A stretch of DNA of 64,000 nucleotides from Bacteroidota bacterium (GCA_018266735.1 JAFDZT010000002.1:108439-172438), one strand, 5' to 3'. Shown: positions 1-10,237, counted from the first letter of the stretch. Made by a program: numbers and translations. The notes: generated by a model from the letters alone, not told the origin.

Positions 1-2
1 TT

Positions 3-362
3 GTGTATCAAGAAGGACAGACCGTTTTCAAGTCTGCCGTCAAGGGCATGGCCGACGTGAGCTACGAACTCATGGAGCGCAACAAACTCACGGCCGACGA
101 TGTGGCATGGTTGATCCCGCATCAAGCGAATCTCCGCATCATCGATGCGACGGCAGCGCGCATGGGTCTCAGCAAAGACAAGGTCATGGTCAACATCGAT
201 CGCTACGGGAACACCACTGCCGGCACCATTCCCATTTGTTTGAGCGAACTGTACGCACAAGGAAAGCTGAACAAGGGCGACAATCTTGTCCTCGCAAGCT
301 TCGGAGCCGGGTATACCTGGGGTGCTGTGCTTGTTCGTTGGAGTTTGGAGAAGAAGCAATGA
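3..362 (+). CDS. fabH: 3-oxoacyl-ACP synthase III (KAS III), C-terminal part
   Basis: This is the last ~119 residues of a gene that begins before the window. KAS III starts fatty-acid synthesis by condensing acetyl-CoA with malonyl-ACP in the cytoplasm. The visible part carries the catalytic His in IPHQANLRI and the catalytic Asn in [10 protein letters not shown], two of the Cys-His-Asn triad; the Cys lies upstream of the window. It ends [17 protein letters not shown], typical of FabH. The stop codon overlaps the fabD start by 4 bases (ATGA), so the two are translationally coupled in a fabH-fabD-fabG-acpP-fabF-rnc operon. The identification is secure; the 5' end is cut by the window edge. Confidence 0.95.
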   Translation: MYQEGQTVFKSAVKGMADVSYELMERNKLTADDVAWLIPHQANLRIIDATAARMGLSKDKVMVNIDRYGNTTAGTIPICLSELYAQGKLNKGDNLVLASFGAGYTWGAVLVRWSLEKKQ

Positions 363-1282
363 GAGCACTTCTGTTTTCAGGTCAAGGCTCGCAGTACGTG
401 GGCATGGCCAAGGACCTTCACGCATCGGTTCCTTCCATTCGCACACTGATCGATCATGCGAACGATGTGCTCGGCTATGCGTTGAGCGATATCATGTTCA
501 ACGGTCCGGAAGAGTCGCTCAAGGAAACGCGCTATACGCAGCCGGCACTTTTTGTGCATGAGGCTGTATTGGTCGACCACCTTCGTTCTGTCTTGCACAT
601 GAACGCCGTTGCGGGTCACTCCCTCGGTGAGTACTCTGCCCTCTATGCGGCCGGTGTCCTCTCGTTCGACGACGCCCTCCGCCTCGTCCAACTGCGCGCC
701 CAACTGATGTTCGACGCGGGACTCAAGATCCCCGGTACGATGGCAGCCATCGTGGGCATGGACGATGATGCCGTTCGCGCGCTCTGCGAAGAGCTCAACG
801 GCGTGGATGGTAATGTGATCGTTGCAGCGAATTTCAATTCGCCAGGTCAGGTCGTCATCTCTGGATCGGCCGAGTATGTCCGTGCATGTATGCCACGGTT
901 CAAGGAGGCAGGGGCCAAGATCGTGAAAGAACTCCAAGTGAGCGGTGCTTTCCATTCTCCGCTTCTTGCCGAAGCACAAGCACCATTGGCCGAACAAATG
1001 CGCGCAACGTCATTCAACGATGCATCTGTCGACGTGTACACGAACGTGCATGCGCGTGCAGAACGCGACGGAGCGGCCCTTCGCGAGGCGGCCATTGCAC
1101 AGCTCACGTCCCCCGTGCAGTGGACGAACACCTTGCTCGCCATGCAAGCGGCCGGCATCACGCACTACACCGAGATCGGTCCGGGCAAGGTCCTCCAAGG
1201 TCTCGTCAAGCGCACCATCACGGCCACGACCATCGACGGCATCGACACTCTTGCCGATGTTCAAGCACTTCAATCTGCATAG
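359..1282 (+). CDS. fabD: malonyl-CoA:ACP transacylase
   Basis: Transfers malonyl from CoA to acyl carrier protein for fatty-acid elongation. The protein is 307 residues, normal for FabD. It begins [12 protein letters not shown] with the oxyanion-hole Gln, has the nucleophile elbow GHSLG at 86-90 (Ser88), the Arg of QLRAQLM near 113 and the catalytic His199 in GAFHS. The open frame extends upstream to 107, but that part overlaps fabH, so the ATG at 359 is chosen: it sits in the fabH stop (ATGA) and starts exactly at the conserved N-terminus. fabG follows after 9 bases. Confidence 0.96.
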   Translation: MRALLFSGQGSQYVGMAKDLHASVPSIRTLIDHANDVLGYALSDIMFNGPEESLKETRYTQPALFVHEAVLVDHLRSVLHMNAVAGHSLGEYSALYAAGVLSFDDALRLVQLRAQLMFDAGLKIPGTMAAIVGMDDDAVRALCEELNGVDGNVIVAANFNSPGQVVISGSAEYVRACMPRFKEAGAKIVKELQVSGAFHSPLLAEAQAPLAEQMRATSFNDASVDVYTNVHARAERDGAALREAAIAQLTSPVQWTNTLLAMQAAGITHYTEIGPGKVLQGLVKRTITATTIDGIDTLADVQALQSA

Positions 1283-1291
1283 GAGCACACC

Positions 1292-2044
1292 ATGGCAGCA
1301 TTTGATCACACCGGCAAGGTCTTCGTCGTCACGGGCGGCTCCCGCGGCATTGGTGAATCCATCGTTCGCACGCTTGCGGCCGAAGGAGCAACTGTCTACA
1401 GTACCTACAACGCCAATGCTGAGCGAGCCCAGGCGATCACGGCCGACGTGGCCGAGCGCGGCGGCACGGTCCACTATCAAAGCGTCGATGTTGCCAACGA
1501 GGATGCCGTGAAGGCCTTTGTGGACCATGTGGTCCAACAGGCCGGACGGATCGATGGACTCGTGAACAATGCCGGCATCACGCGCGATGGCCTGATCATG
1601 CGCATGAGCTCGAAGGACTGGAACGACGTCCTCCAAACGAATCTTACGGGCGTGTTCTATGCATGCCGCGCCGTGGCACGTCCCATGATGTCGCAGCGCA
1701 CGGGTCGGATCGTCAACATCGGTAGTATTGTTGGACTTGGCGGCAACGCCGGTCAGGTGAACTACAGCTCGGCCAAGGCCGGCCTTGTAGGGCTCACACG
1801 CTCGCTGGCGCGCGAACTTGCGTCTCGTAACATTTTAGTAAATTGTATTGCTCCGGGCTATGTCGAGACCGACATGACGGACAAGTTGACAGAAGATCAG
1901 AAAAAGGCCTTTTCGGACTCGATCCCTCTCAAACGGTCTGCGACCGCCGAGGAGATCGCAAGTGTCGTTTCCTTCTTCCTCTCCGATCGGTCATCCTACA
2001 TCACGGGGCAAGTCCTCAATGTAGATGGCGGATTGGCAATGTGA
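1292..2044 (+). CDS. fabG: 3-oxoacyl-ACP reductase
   Basis: NADPH-dependent reduction of 3-oxoacyl-ACP in the elongation cycle. A 250-residue short-chain dehydrogenase with the cofactor glycine motif TGGSRGIG at 14-21, NNAG at 92-95, and the catalytic Ser145, Tyr158 and Lys162 (YSSAK). The C-terminus reads GQVLNVDGGLAM, as in true FabG. AGGAG at 1281-1285 precedes the ATG at a good distance. Its place between fabD and acpP separates it from the many other SDR enzymes. Confidence 0.96.
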   Translation: MAAFDHTGKVFVVTGGSRGIGESIVRTLAAEGATVYSTYNANAERAQAITADVAERGGTVHYQSVDVANEDAVKAFVDHVVQQAGRIDGLVNNAGITRDGLIMRMSSKDWNDVLQTNLTGVFYACRAVARPMMSQRTGRIVNIGSIVGLGGNAGQVNYSSAKAGLVGLTRSLARELASRNILVNCIAPGYVETDMTDKLTEDQKKAFSDSIPLKRSATAEEIASVVSFFLSDRSSYITGQVLNVDGGLAM

Positions 2045-2086
2045 TCGATCAGGACATTTCATCATTTTTTGTTTCGAGGACGTACT

Positions 2087-2326
2087 ATGTCAGCAGTGGC
2101 GCAAAAGGTAACAGAGATCATCGTCAACAAGCTTGGCGTTGAAGAATCTCAGATCACGCCGGAAGCTTCCTTCACGAATGACCTCGGTGCCGACTCGCTC
2201 GACACGGTTGAGCTCATCATGGAATTCGAGCGCGCATTCAACATGACCATCGATGATTCGGATGCCGAAAAGATCCAGACCGTTGGTGACGCCGTATCGT
2301 ACATCGAGTCCAAGAGCGCTTCTTAA
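2087..2326 (+). CDS. acpP: acyl carrier protein
   Basis: Carries the growing acyl chain on a 4'-phosphopantetheine arm. The protein is 79 residues with the DSL motif, Ser37 being the attachment site ([10 protein letters not shown]), and it is strongly acidic. The frame is open from a TTG at 2069, but the ATG at 2087 gives the standard ACP length and has GAGGA at 2076-2080 in front of it. The short gap to fabF (26 bases) keeps it in the fab operon. Confidence 0.96.
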   Translation: MSAVAQKVTEIIVNKLGVEESQITPEASFTNDLGADSLDTVELIMEFERAFNMTIDDSDAEKIQTVGDAVSYIESKSAS

Positions 2327-2352
2327 TTCCGTCTCATTACCACCAGGTCTCT

Positions 2353-3612
2353 ATGCCGCGGAATCACGTTCCACGCATTGTTGTCACCGGCGTCGGCGCC
2401 GTTACGCCGATCGGGAATTCAAAGGACGAATTCTGGCAGGGCATGATGGAAGGCCGCAGTGGCGGCGCTCCGATCACCCGCTTTGACGCGGCGCAGTTTG
2501 AAACGCGCTTCGCGGCTGAGGTCAAGAATTACGATCCGTTGTTGGTGATCTCTCGCAAGGAGGTTCAGCGAATGGACCTCTTTGCGCAGTTCGCAATGTC
2601 GGCGGCCGTGATGGCCGTAGAAGACAGCGGCATCGACTTCGAGAAGACCGATCGTGAGCGGGTTGGAGTTGTCTTCGGCTCGGGCATTGGTGGCATGTGG
2701 ACGTATCATCATCAGCAACAGAACCTGTATGAGCGCGGTGGTGTACCGGATCGGATCTCTCCGTTCTTCGTACCCATGCTCATCAGCGATATTGCCGCAG
2801 GGCATATCGCCATTCGTTATGGTCTCAAGGGACCGAACTATGCGACGGTGTCGGCCTGTGCCACGTCGTCGCACTCCATCGGTGATGCCTTCATGCTCTT
2901 GCAGCGCGGCAACGCCGAAGTGATCCTTGCCGGTGGTTCTGAAGCCGTGATCTGCCCCATGGGCATTGGCGGATTCAACGCCATGAAGGCGCTCTCAACG
3001 CGCAACGATTCTCCTTCCACGGCAAGCCGTCCGTTCGACAAGGAACGCGATGGATTCGTGATGGGTGAAGGTGGCGGGATGCTCGTGCTCGAGACCCTTG
3101 AGCATGCGATGAACCGTGGTGCCACCATCTATGCCGAGATCTGCGGTATCGGTCTTACCGACGATGCCTTCCACATCACGCAGCCGGCTCCCGGTGGTGA
3201 AGGTGCCGTGCGCTCCATGCGCCTTGCACTGGAAGATGCAGGACTCCAACCAACCGATATCGACTATATCAATGCACACGGCACGTCGACGCCCTTCAAC
3301 GACAAGTCGGAATCCGCCGCCATTCGTACGGTCTTCGGTGATCATGCGAACACTCTGAGCGTCAGTTCGACGAAGTCGATGACCGGCCATCTTCTTGGTG
3401 CTGCCGGTGCTGTCGAGGCCATTGCTACGGTGCTTGCCATCAAGAACAGCATTGCACCTCCCACGATCAATTACTCCACACCCGATCCCGACTGCGATCT
3501 GGATTATGTGCAGAATGGTCCGAAGCACCGTCCGATCCGTGCCGCGTTGAGCAACACGTTCGGATTCGGTGGGCATAACGCGACGTTATGCTTCAAAGCT
3601 TTCCAAGAGTAA
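2353..3612 (+). CDS. fabF: 3-oxoacyl-ACP synthase II (KAS II)
   Basis: Elongating condensing enzyme of type II fatty-acid synthesis. The protein is 419 residues, with Cys169 in VSACATSSH, His309 in NAHGTSTPFND, Lys341 and His346 in TKSMTGHLLGAAG, and the GFGGHN C-terminal motif. All catalytic residues of the Cys-His-His class are present, as expected for FabF and unlike FabH. rnc starts one base after its stop codon. Confidence 0.96.
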   Translation: MPRNHVPRIVVTGVGAVTPIGNSKDEFWQGMMEGRSGGAPITRFDAAQFETRFAAEVKNYDPLLVISRKEVQRMDLFAQFAMSAAVMAVEDSGIDFEKTDRERVGVVFGSGIGGMWTYHHQQQNLYERGGVPDRISPFFVPMLISDIAAGHIAIRYGLKGPNYATVSACATSSHSIGDAFMLLQRGNAEVILAGGSEAVICPMGIGGFNAMKALSTRNDSPSTASRPFDKERDGFVMGEGGGMLVLETLEHAMNRGATIYAEICGIGLTDDAFHITQPAPGGEGAVRSMRLALEDAGLQPTDIDYINAHGTSTPFNDKSESAAIRTVFGDHANTLSVSSTKSMTGHLLGAAGAVEAIATVLAIKNSIAPPTINYSTPDPDCDLDYVQNGPKHRPIRAALSNTFGFGGHNATLCFKAFQE

Positions 3613-3613
3613 C

Positions 3614-4438
3614 GTGAAAGACATTGTTCGCACCCTGTACGTCAACTTCCTGAAGTTGACCTCTGCGCGTGGTTCCGTCGATCCGGCGATCACCAAGGAA
3701 CTCTTTCCAACGGCCGAGATCCTTACACCGGCACGCGTGAAAGATCTTAGTGCGGCGCTTGATCTCGAGATCAAGAATCCCGCCTTCTACGAGCAGGCCC
3801 TTACACATCGCTCCTACCTGCAGGTGCTGAATTCGCCCGACTATCGGTCGAACGAGCGTCTTGAATTCCTGGGCGATGCCATCCTTGGTATGGTCACGGC
3901 CGAGTACTTGTTCTACAACAATCGACAAGTGCTGGAAGGCGAACTCACGAAGATGCGCTCATGGCTCGTCAACAAGAAGTCGCTTGCCATCTGCGCACGC
4001 ACCCTCCACCTTGAGTCCTTCCTCCTTCTCAGCTATTCCGCCAACCAGTCGTTGCAACGTGGCAACGACAGTATGCTGGCCGATGCACTCGAGGCCATCA
4101 TTGCCGCCATCTATCTCGATTTGGGATTCGACGAGGTGCGCAAGTTCATTGTGAACTCCATGCTGCCCATCATGGTGAACGAGTCGCTGGTGCAGGACAC
4201 GAACTTCAAGAGCCTGTTGTTGGAAGACGTGCAATCGCGTGGACACGCAGCACCGAAGTACGTCGTCATTCGCGAAGAAGGACCGGACCACGAAAAGGAA
4301 TTCACCGTCGAGGTCTACGTCGACTCCACATGTATCGGCGTTGGTACCGGTCGCAACAAGAAGGATGCGGAACAGAAGGCAGCAAAGGCGGGGATCGATC
4401 TGCTCGCGAAGAAGAAAGAGCGACGTCGCCGACAGTAA
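3614..4438 (+). CDS. rnc: ribonuclease III
   Basis: Double-strand-specific endoribonuclease that processes rRNA and mRNA. The protein is 274 residues from the GTG at 3614, which lies just after the fabF stop. A GTG at 3569 would add 15 residues but overlap fabF by 44 bases and shows no homology-like content. The RNase III signature NERLEFLGDAILG is at 80-92 with the metal-binding Glu and Asp residues. A dsRNA-binding domain follows at about 200-270, ending in the lysine-rich KKDAEQKAAKAGIDLL helix. A roughly 40-residue N-terminal extension precedes the usual start of the domain. The rnc gene downstream of fabF is a recurring arrangement in several phyla. Confidence 0.95.
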   Translation: MKDIVRTLYVNFLKLTSARGSVDPAITKELFPTAEILTPARVKDLSAALDLEIKNPAFYEQALTHRSYLQVLNSPDYRSNERLEFLGDAILGMVTAEYLFYNNRQVLEGELTKMRSWLVNKKSLAICARTLHLESFLLLSYSANQSLQRGNDSMLADALEAIIAAIYLDLGFDEVRKFIVNSMLPIMVNESLVQDTNFKSLLLEDVQSRGHAAPKYVVIREEGPDHEKEFTVEVYVDSTCIGVGTGRNKKDAEQKAAKAGIDLLAKKKERRRRQ

Positions 4439-4490
4439 CTTCGTTCCGACTTCTCCCGTCAAACACGCAGGACCTCTGACCATCACCTCT

Positions 4491-7400
4491 ATGCTGAAGA
4501 ACCTTGTCATCCTCGTACTGCTGTGTTCGTGCGCCGTTGCACTCCCCGTGCAGGCGCAGTTCTCATCCGGACAACTTCCGTTTGGCAAGAACAAGGTCCA
4601 GTATCAAGAGTTCAACTGGAAGTATTACCAGACATCGAACTTCGATATCTACTTCCATCAAGGCGGTGACTACGTCGCACGCTACACGGCAAACCAAGCC
4701 GAGAAGGCCCTTGCCTCCATTCAATCAACCTTGAGCTATACGATCACCAAGCGTATCGTCTTCATCGTCTACAATTCGCATAATCAGTTCCAGCAGACCA
4801 ACGTCCTCGACGAATACATGAGCGAGGGGATCGGCGGTGTGACGGAGCTGTTCAAGAACCGCATCGTCATTCCCTTCGAAGGCGACTACCAGAAGTTCAA
4901 GCACGTGATCCATCACGAGTTGGTCCACGCTGTGTTGAACGACATGTTCTACGGTGGCTCCATTCAATCGCTGATCAACAACAACGCAAAGGCCATGATC
5001 CCGTTGTGGATGAATGAAGGGTTTGCAGAGTGGGAGAGCACGGGTGGACTCGATGTGAAGACCGATGAGTTCATGCGCGATGTTGCCGTGAGCGAGTACC
5101 TGAAGGGTCTCTATCAATTGAATGGCTACTTCGCCTATCGCGGTGGTCAGTCCTTCTGGTGGTACATCTCAGAGAAGTATGGCAAGGGGAAGGTTGGCGA
5201 GGTCTTCAATCGATTCCGTTCCATTGGCGATGTGAATCAAACGTTCAAGGCTGCCTTTGGAATGACGTATGAAGAGATGTCGGAGCAGTGGGCGAAGGAC
5301 CTCAAGAAATTCTACTTCCCGGACGTGGACCGATACGAGTACGTGGAAGACTTTTCGACGCGTCTCTCCAATCACCAGAAAGAGAACAACTTCTACAACA
5401 CCTCGCCCGCTCTCTCGCCCGATGGCGAGAGGGTGGCCTTCATCTCCGATCGCGATGATGTGTTCTCGCTGTACGTGATGGACATTGCCACAAAGAAGAC
5501 CAGGCGCTTGCGCAGCAGTGCCCGTGCCGTCGACTTCGAAGAACTGAATCTTCTGACACCCGGTATCTCGTGGAATCCGCAAGGAACGAAGCTTGCCGTT
5601 GGCGCGAAGTCCGGCGGCGAGGACGTGATCTTCATCATCGACGTGAAGACCGGCAACTACGACAAGATCGATCTCGGCTACAAGACCATCGGTGGCGTGC
5701 AATGGTCACCGGACGGAACAACACTGGCCTTTGATGCGGCGCCGGGAGAGGCACAGTCCGACATCTTTGTCTATGACCTCAAGCGCAAGACCGTCACGTC
5801 GCTCACGCACGACATCTTCTCCGACATGGAACCCGTTTGGAGTCCAGATGGAGACTGGCTCTACTTCATTTCCGATCGAGGTCAGTACACAAGTGGTGAG
5901 CAGACCACAGAGAACTTCTCGATGTGGGAACACGATGTGTCCCAGCGCGACATCTATCGTGTGAATGTGAACACGCAAGTGATCGAACGCATTACCGACG
6001 ATCCAACGGTAGGGAAGTACTCGATCGCCGTGGCGCCCGACCATAAGACCATCCTCTACGTTGCGGATTACAATGGTATCGGCAATCTGTGGGAGTTGAA
6101 CTTGGCGACGAACGAGCGACATGCTCGAACGAATTCGTTGCAGGAGATCAGTCAGATCAGCTTGTCAAAGGACGGTACGAAGCTTGCGTTTGCATCGCAG
6201 AACCGCGTTGGCTATGATATCTTCATGCTCAAGTTCCCGTTCGAACAAAAGGAACGCGATACGCTTCCGCTCACGAAGTACCGTAGGCAGGAACGGGACG
6301 AGCGTGCATCGCTTGCAAGCATTGTCACCACCAAGGATGCAACACCCAAAGATTCTGTGGAGAGCTATGGTGAATACGATATCGACTTCAGTCGTCAGTC
6401 CATGGTGAAGCCCAACGAGAACGTCAAGATCAGCGAGACCGGACCATCGAAGAACAAGGTCACGTCGTCAACAGGAACAGCGAAAGACTATCGTGTGACA
6501 TTCACACCCGATGTGATCACTGGCTCTGCCGGGTATAGTAACTGGTATGGAGCGCAGGGTGTGATCCAGATGCTCTTCTCCGATATGCTTGGTGATCACT
6601 CCATCTACGTTGCCGCGAATCTCTATCTCGACCTCTCCAATAGCAACCTCTACGTCCAGTACAATTACCTTCCGAAGATCGTGGACTACAGTATCGCCGG
6701 TTTCCACAATGCCGGCTATACCTACATCTCCAGCGGTCGGTCGACATACCTGTACAGAATGCGCAACTACGGTGCCACAGGAACGGCATCGTATCCGTTC
6801 AGTCGGTACTCGCGTTTTGATGTTGGGCTCAGCACGATCGCCATGGCGCGCGAGAATCTCGACATTCCGCAGGAACCAAGTGTTGGGAGGTTCGTGATCG
6901 TGCCAACGCTGTCGTACGTCTACGACAATACTCTGAACGGTCTGTGGGCACCAAGCGATGGGACGCGATGGAACACCACAGTAGAAGCCTCGCCCAAGCT
7001 CTCGTCCACGAATGGTCTTGGCTTTGTGACGCTTCGCACGGACATTCGACACTACATCGGTCTCGGCAACAACTACACCATCGCTCTGCGTGGTTCAGGG
7101 GGATACAGTACCGGACCAGATCCGCAAAAGTTCTTCATTGGTGGTGTCGACAATTGGTTCAATCGAAGCTTCAGTGCGAACGGATGGCCGTTCGTCGAAC
7201 CGGAGGATTTTGCCTTCACACGACCCGTGTGGCCGCTTCGCGGGTATGCCATCAACGAGCAATCGGGATCGCGGTTCGCCCAAGCGAACGTGGAGTTTCG
7301 ATTCCCTTTGCTGTTCGCTATCCAGGCAGGTCCGTTGCCCGCATTGTTCCAAGGTCTGCAAGGCCAGGTGTTCTTCGACATCGGACGTGCTACGGGAGAA

Positions 7401-7586
7401 CTTAACCGACCAAGCACACCATCGGTCAAGACGGTCTTCACAGATCAGTGGCTGTACAGCACGGGTGTAGGGATCCGGTCTGTGCTATTGGGACTGCCAT
7501 TCCGTTTCGATATCGCATGGCGGCACCAGCCATGGGGCGGCATGTCGGAGCCGATCTATCTGTACTCCCTTGGCATGGACTTTTGA
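4491..7586 (+). CDS. envelope protein: zincin-like domain, PD40 beta-propeller and outer-membrane barrel
   Basis: A 1031-residue exported protein. The ATG at 4491 is chosen because it starts a clear signal peptide (MLKNLVILVLLCSCAVALPVQAQ); the frame upstream overlaps rnc. Residues 35-300 resemble the peptidase-MA gluzincin fold: HELVH at 142-146 and MNEGFAEW at 174-181 could supply the zinc His residues and a third Glu ligand. Residues ~370-680 contain repeated SPDG...AFISDRD...LYVMD blades of a TolB/PD40 propeller. From about 690 to the end there are alternating amphipathic strands ending in Phe (YSLGMDF), as expected for a BamA/surface-antigen barrel. The barrel call is inference from strand pattern and the C-terminal Phe. 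Substrate unknown. It probably follows rnc in the same transcript. Confidence 0.8.
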   Translation: MLKNLVILVLLCSCAVALPVQAQFSSGQLPFGKNKVQYQEFNWKYYQTSNFDIYFHQGGDYVARYTANQAEKALASIQSTLSYTITKRIVFIVYNSHNQFQQTNVLDEYMSEGIGGVTELFKNRIVIPFEGDYQKFKHVIHHELVHAVLNDMFYGGSIQSLINNNAKAMIPLWMNEGFAEWESTGGLDVKTDEFMRDVAVSEYLKGLYQLNGYFAYRGGQSFWWYISEKYGKGKVGEVFNRFRSIGDVNQTFKAAFGMTYEEMSEQWAKDLKKFYFPDVDRYEYVEDFSTRLSNHQKENNFYNTSPALSPDGERVAFISDRDDVFSLYVMDIATKKTRRLRSSARAVDFEELNLLTPGISWNPQGTKLAVGAKSGGEDVIFIIDVKTGNYDKIDLGYKTIGGVQWSPDGTTLAFDAAPGEAQSDIFVYDLKRKTVTSLTHDIFSDMEPVWSPDGDWLYFISDRGQYTSGEQTTENFSMWEHDVSQRDIYRVNVNTQVIERITDDPTVGKYSIAVAPDHKTILYVADYNGIGNLWELNLATNERHARTNSLQEISQISLSKDGTKLAFASQNRVGYDIFMLKFPFEQKERDTLPLTKYRRQERDERASLASIVTTKDATPKDSVESYGEYDIDFSRQSMVKPNENVKISETGPSKNKVTSSTGTAKDYRVTFTPDVITGSAGYSNWYGAQGVIQMLFSDMLGDHSIYVAANLYLDLSNSNLYVQYNYLPKIVDYSIAGFHNAGYTYISSGRSTYLYRMRNYGATGTASYPFSRYSRFDVGLSTIAMARENLDIPQEPSVGRFVIVPTLSYVYDNTLNGLWAPSDGTRWNTTVEASPKLSSTNGLGFVTLRTDIRHYIGLGNNYTIALRGSGGYSTGPDPQKFFIGGVDNWFNRSFSANGWPFVEPEDFAFTRPVWPLRGYAINEQSGSRFAQANVEFRFPLLFAIQAGPLPALFQGLQGQVFFDIGRATGELNRPSTPSVKTVFTDQWLYSTGVGIRSVLLGLPFRFDIAWRHQPWGGMSEPIYLYSLGMDF

Positions 7587-7593
7587 TCGTCCT

Positions 7594-8229
7594 TCATTCT
7601 TCCGAAGGCGGCAAGGTGTAGCCGGCACGTCCGTTCGTACGCTCGGACACCTGCGCGATCACGTGATCGACGGCCGAAAGCGGAACCTCTGCCTCGAAGA
7701 TCACGGCATCGGAATAGATCGGCGTGTAGATAGCACCAACGTCATCAAGCAGCGACGTCATGCGTGAGACATCATCGTAGGTGCAGAACACCGAAACCTT
7801 GCGCATGCGCTCGATCGATCGTCGCTCGCAAATCTCCAGTGCAGACTGTGCCGCTTCTGCATAAGCACGTGCAAGTCCACCTGTCCCAAGCTTCACCCCT
7901 CCGAAGAACCGAACGACCACACAGAGCACATCGCTGACGTTGGCCCGCTGCAAACAGAACAGGATCGGCTTACCGGCTGTTCCGGATGGCTCTCCATCGT
8001 CGGCAGTGCGGAAATCTTGTCCGTCGTGACCTAATCGATACGCGTAACAGTGATGTGCTGCGTCATAGTGCTCCGCGCGAAGCGATGCAACATGGGCAAG
8101 CGCATCTGCCTTTGATGCTACGTGGAAGAGACAGCCAATAAAAACTGACTTTTTGATGGTAATTTCGGTCCTCGTTTCTCCAACGACGGTCCAGTACGCA
8201 TCGGGCGAGCCTGTAAGATCAGTTGTCAT
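7594..8229 (-). CDS. YigZ/IMPACT family protein
   Basis: A 211-residue cytosolic protein of the UPF0029/IMPACT family (E. coli YigZ), whose exact role is unsettled; the yeast relative YIH1 regulates translation through GCN1. Family features seen: KSVFIG near the N-terminus, HHCYAYRLG, DDGEPSGTAGKPIL and VVRFFGGVKLGTGGLARAY. The C-terminal ~70 residues form the small ferredoxin-like second domain. It is divergent from bshA with only 23 bases between the start codons, so each promoter must lie inside the other gene. Confidence 0.88.
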   Translation of the reverse strand: MTTDLTGSPDAYWTVVGETRTEITIKKSVFIGCLFHVASKADALAHVASLRAEHYDAAHHCYAYRLGHDGQDFRTADDGEPSGTAGKPILFCLQRANVSDVLCVVVRFFGGVKLGTGGLARAYAEAAQSALEICERRSIERMRKVSVFCTYDDVSRMTSLLDDVGAIYTPIYSDAVIFEAEVPLSAVDHVIAQVSERTNGRAGYTLPPSEE

Positions 8230-8252
8230 GGAGTACGAACAGAAGGAGCGTC

Positions 8253-9386
8253 ATGAGAATCGGAATGGTGTGCTATCCCACCTATGGTGGAAGCGGTGTG
8301 TTGGCAACGGAACTAGGGCAGGCGTTGGCGCGAAAAGGGCATAGTGTCCACTTCATTTCGTACGCACTCCCCATGCGTCTCGATCGATATCAAGACAACA
8401 TCTTCTATCATGAAGTGGAGACACCGGCGTATCCGTTGTTCGAATTCAACCAGTACACGCTGTCGCTTGCCGGAAAGATCATCGATGTAGCAAAATATGA
8501 AAATCTCGAGGTCCTTCACGTACACTATGCTATCCCGCATGCAGTGAGCGGATATCTTGCGAAGGAGATCATGCAAGGTTCCAATCCGTTATCGCTCATC
8601 ACAACGTTGCATGGTACGGATATCACGCTGGTAGGACTCGAACCGAACTTCCATCCCATCATCAAGTTCGCACTCGAACGCTCCGATGTGGTGACGGCCG
8701 TGTCGGGATTCCTGCAAGAGAAGACGCGCCAGAATTTCAATCCGGAGACACCGATCACGGTGATCCCGAACTTCGTCGACACGGATCTGTACAAGCGTGT
8801 GGAGTGCACGCAACTCCAGAAGCAACTCCATATCGACGATGAGTTCGTGTTGATGCACGTGTCGAATTTCCGTCCGGTGAAACGCGTGCAGGACTGTGTG
8901 CGGATCCTCGAGGAAGTGCGAAAGACCGTGCCGGCGAAACTCGTCTTCGTTGGTGACGGTCCGGAGCGATCCGATGCAGAACGACTTGTGCGTGAGCTCG
9001 GACTGTGGGATCACGTGAAGTTTCTTGGCAAGCAATCGGCATTGCCGGAGATCCTCTCCATTGCCGACATCTTCCTGCTTCCAAGTCAGAGCGAGTCCTT
9101 CGGCCTTTCCGCCCTCGAAGCCATGAGCTGCGAAGTACCGGTGATCGCCACGAACATTGGCGGCGTGCCGGAAGTGGTCGGACATGGTGAATGTGGCTAC
9201 ATCGCAGAGCTTGGCGATGTGCAACGCATGGCGCGCTATTGTGTGGAATTGCTCACCACACCAAAGAAGCTGGCAGCATTTCGAGCGAATGCTCGCAAAA
9301 GGGCAGTACAACAGTATGATATCGACCTGATCGTTCCGATGTACGAAGAGGTCTATCGACGTTCACTTGAAGAACGGGTCCGTTAA
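8253..9386 (+). CDS. bshA: N-acetyl-alpha-D-glucosaminyl L-malate synthase
   Basis: GT4 glycosyltransferase making GlcNAc-malate from UDP-GlcNAc and L-malate, the first step of bacillithiol synthesis. The protein is 377 residues, the usual BshA length. It opens with [16 protein letters not shown], the hallmark of BshA, and contains [28 protein letters not shown] and the nucleotide-sugar motif [18 protein letters not shown]. The start at 8253 follows AAGGAGCG at 8243-8250; an upstream TTG would add ten residues without homology. bshB and bshC are not in the window. The stop codon overlaps that of the convergent MBL gene. Confidence 0.93.
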   Translation: MRIGMVCYPTYGGSGVLATELGQALARKGHSVHFISYALPMRLDRYQDNIFYHEVETPAYPLFEFNQYTLSLAGKIIDVAKYENLEVLHVHYAIPHAVSGYLAKEIMQGSNPLSLITTLHGTDITLVGLEPNFHPIIKFALERSDVVTAVSGFLQEKTRQNFNPETPITVIPNFVDTDLYKRVECTQLQKQLHIDDEFVLMHVSNFRPVKRVQDCVRILEEVRKTVPAKLVFVGDGPERSDAERLVRELGLWDHVKFLGKQSALPEILSIADIFLLPSQSESFGLSALEAMSCEVPVIATNIGGVPEVVGHGECGYIAELGDVQRMARYCVELLTTPKKLAAFRANARKRAVQQYDIDLIVPMYEEVYRRSLEERVR

Positions 9387-10237
9387 GGGAAACGGTATCG
9401 CACGCCTTGTTGAGCGTAACCGGCAAAGTCCGACACGTCGTGACTCTCGAACGAGTCCGGATAGTGCATCAGATACATCTTCTTCCGAATATGCTCGGGA
9501 AGTGTACGGAGTTCCGGCGTTGATGCGTGCACGGGATTGTATGTGAAGGCCGCATCATGGAACATCACCTCTGCACGGTCTGCATAGAGGTCGATGAGCT
9601 CACGGTCGAACTTCGTATCACCGGAGATGAAGACCCGATCGTCCACCATCAGTCCGTACGTGATGAAGGCATCGGCCGGAGTGGTGGCCTCGCCGGGGAT
9701 GTGATTCGTATGGAAAAGCTCGATGTTGATGCCGCCATAGTTCGTGCGCAAGATCCGACGTGGACCGTTGCTGAGAACTTCCAGAGGATGCTCATTGTAG
9801 AGATCGGCAAAATCAAGACGCTGTCCGTCGTGACTTTCCTCGTTGAACTCCAGACCGCCACGGAGCGACATTTCCCACAGAACAGGTCGATACTCATCAT
9901 GGATGATCATGTTCAGCTTGGCCCTGCCGAGAGCGGCAACAGCAACGTAGCGGTTGATCAGTGTGAGGTATTCGACACCACCGATATGATCGGCATGGCT
10001 GTGCGTAGGAAGGATCGTGCGAATGTCCGTGCAATCAAGTCCGGCCACCTCGCGGAGTGCCTGCGGTCCGGTCATCCCGAAATCCACGAGCACGTGCGTA
10101 TCTCCCTTTATCAAAAGGAAGTTGGTTTGAAACAGGCGTTGGGCGAAGGCATTGCCTGTTCCGATAAAGACTATTTCAAGTTCGCCCTCGTTGGAAAGAG
10201 AGAGCGGCTTGACTACCGGCGATTCGGTCATGGCCAT
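9383..10237 (-). CDS. MBL-fold metallo-hydrolase
   Basis: A 284-residue metallo-beta-lactamase-fold protein. It has the dinuclear zinc motif HSHADHIGG, a later His in HTNHIPGE, the bridging Asp in SGDTKFD and a final His in YLMHYPDSFE. No signal peptide, so cytoplasmic. The layout resembles the RNase Z/arylsulfatase branch, but I see no motif that fixes the substrate. A second ATG two codons in (10231) is an equally good start. It faces bshA tail to tail with a 4-base overlap at a shared TTAA. Confidence 0.8.
   Translation of the reverse strand: MAMTESPVVKPLSLSNEGELEIVFIGTGNAFAQRLFQTNFLLIKGDTHVLVDFGMTGPQALREVAGLDCTDIRTILPTHSHADHIGGVEYLTLINRYVAVAALGRAKLNMIIHDEYRPVLWEMSLRGGLEFNEESHDGQRLDFADLYNEHPLEVLSNGPRRILRTNYGGINIELFHTNHIPGEATTPADAFITYGLMVDDRVFISGDTKFDRELIDLYADRAEVMFHDAAFTYNPVHASTPELRTLPEHIRKKMYLMHYPDSFESHDVSDFAGYAQQGVRYRFP

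Noticed and set aside
3569..3613. Longer RNase III start at GTG 3569
   Set aside because: It would overlap the fabF C-terminal codons by 44 bases; the GTG at 3614 follows the fabF stop directly and already leaves a ~40-residue extension.
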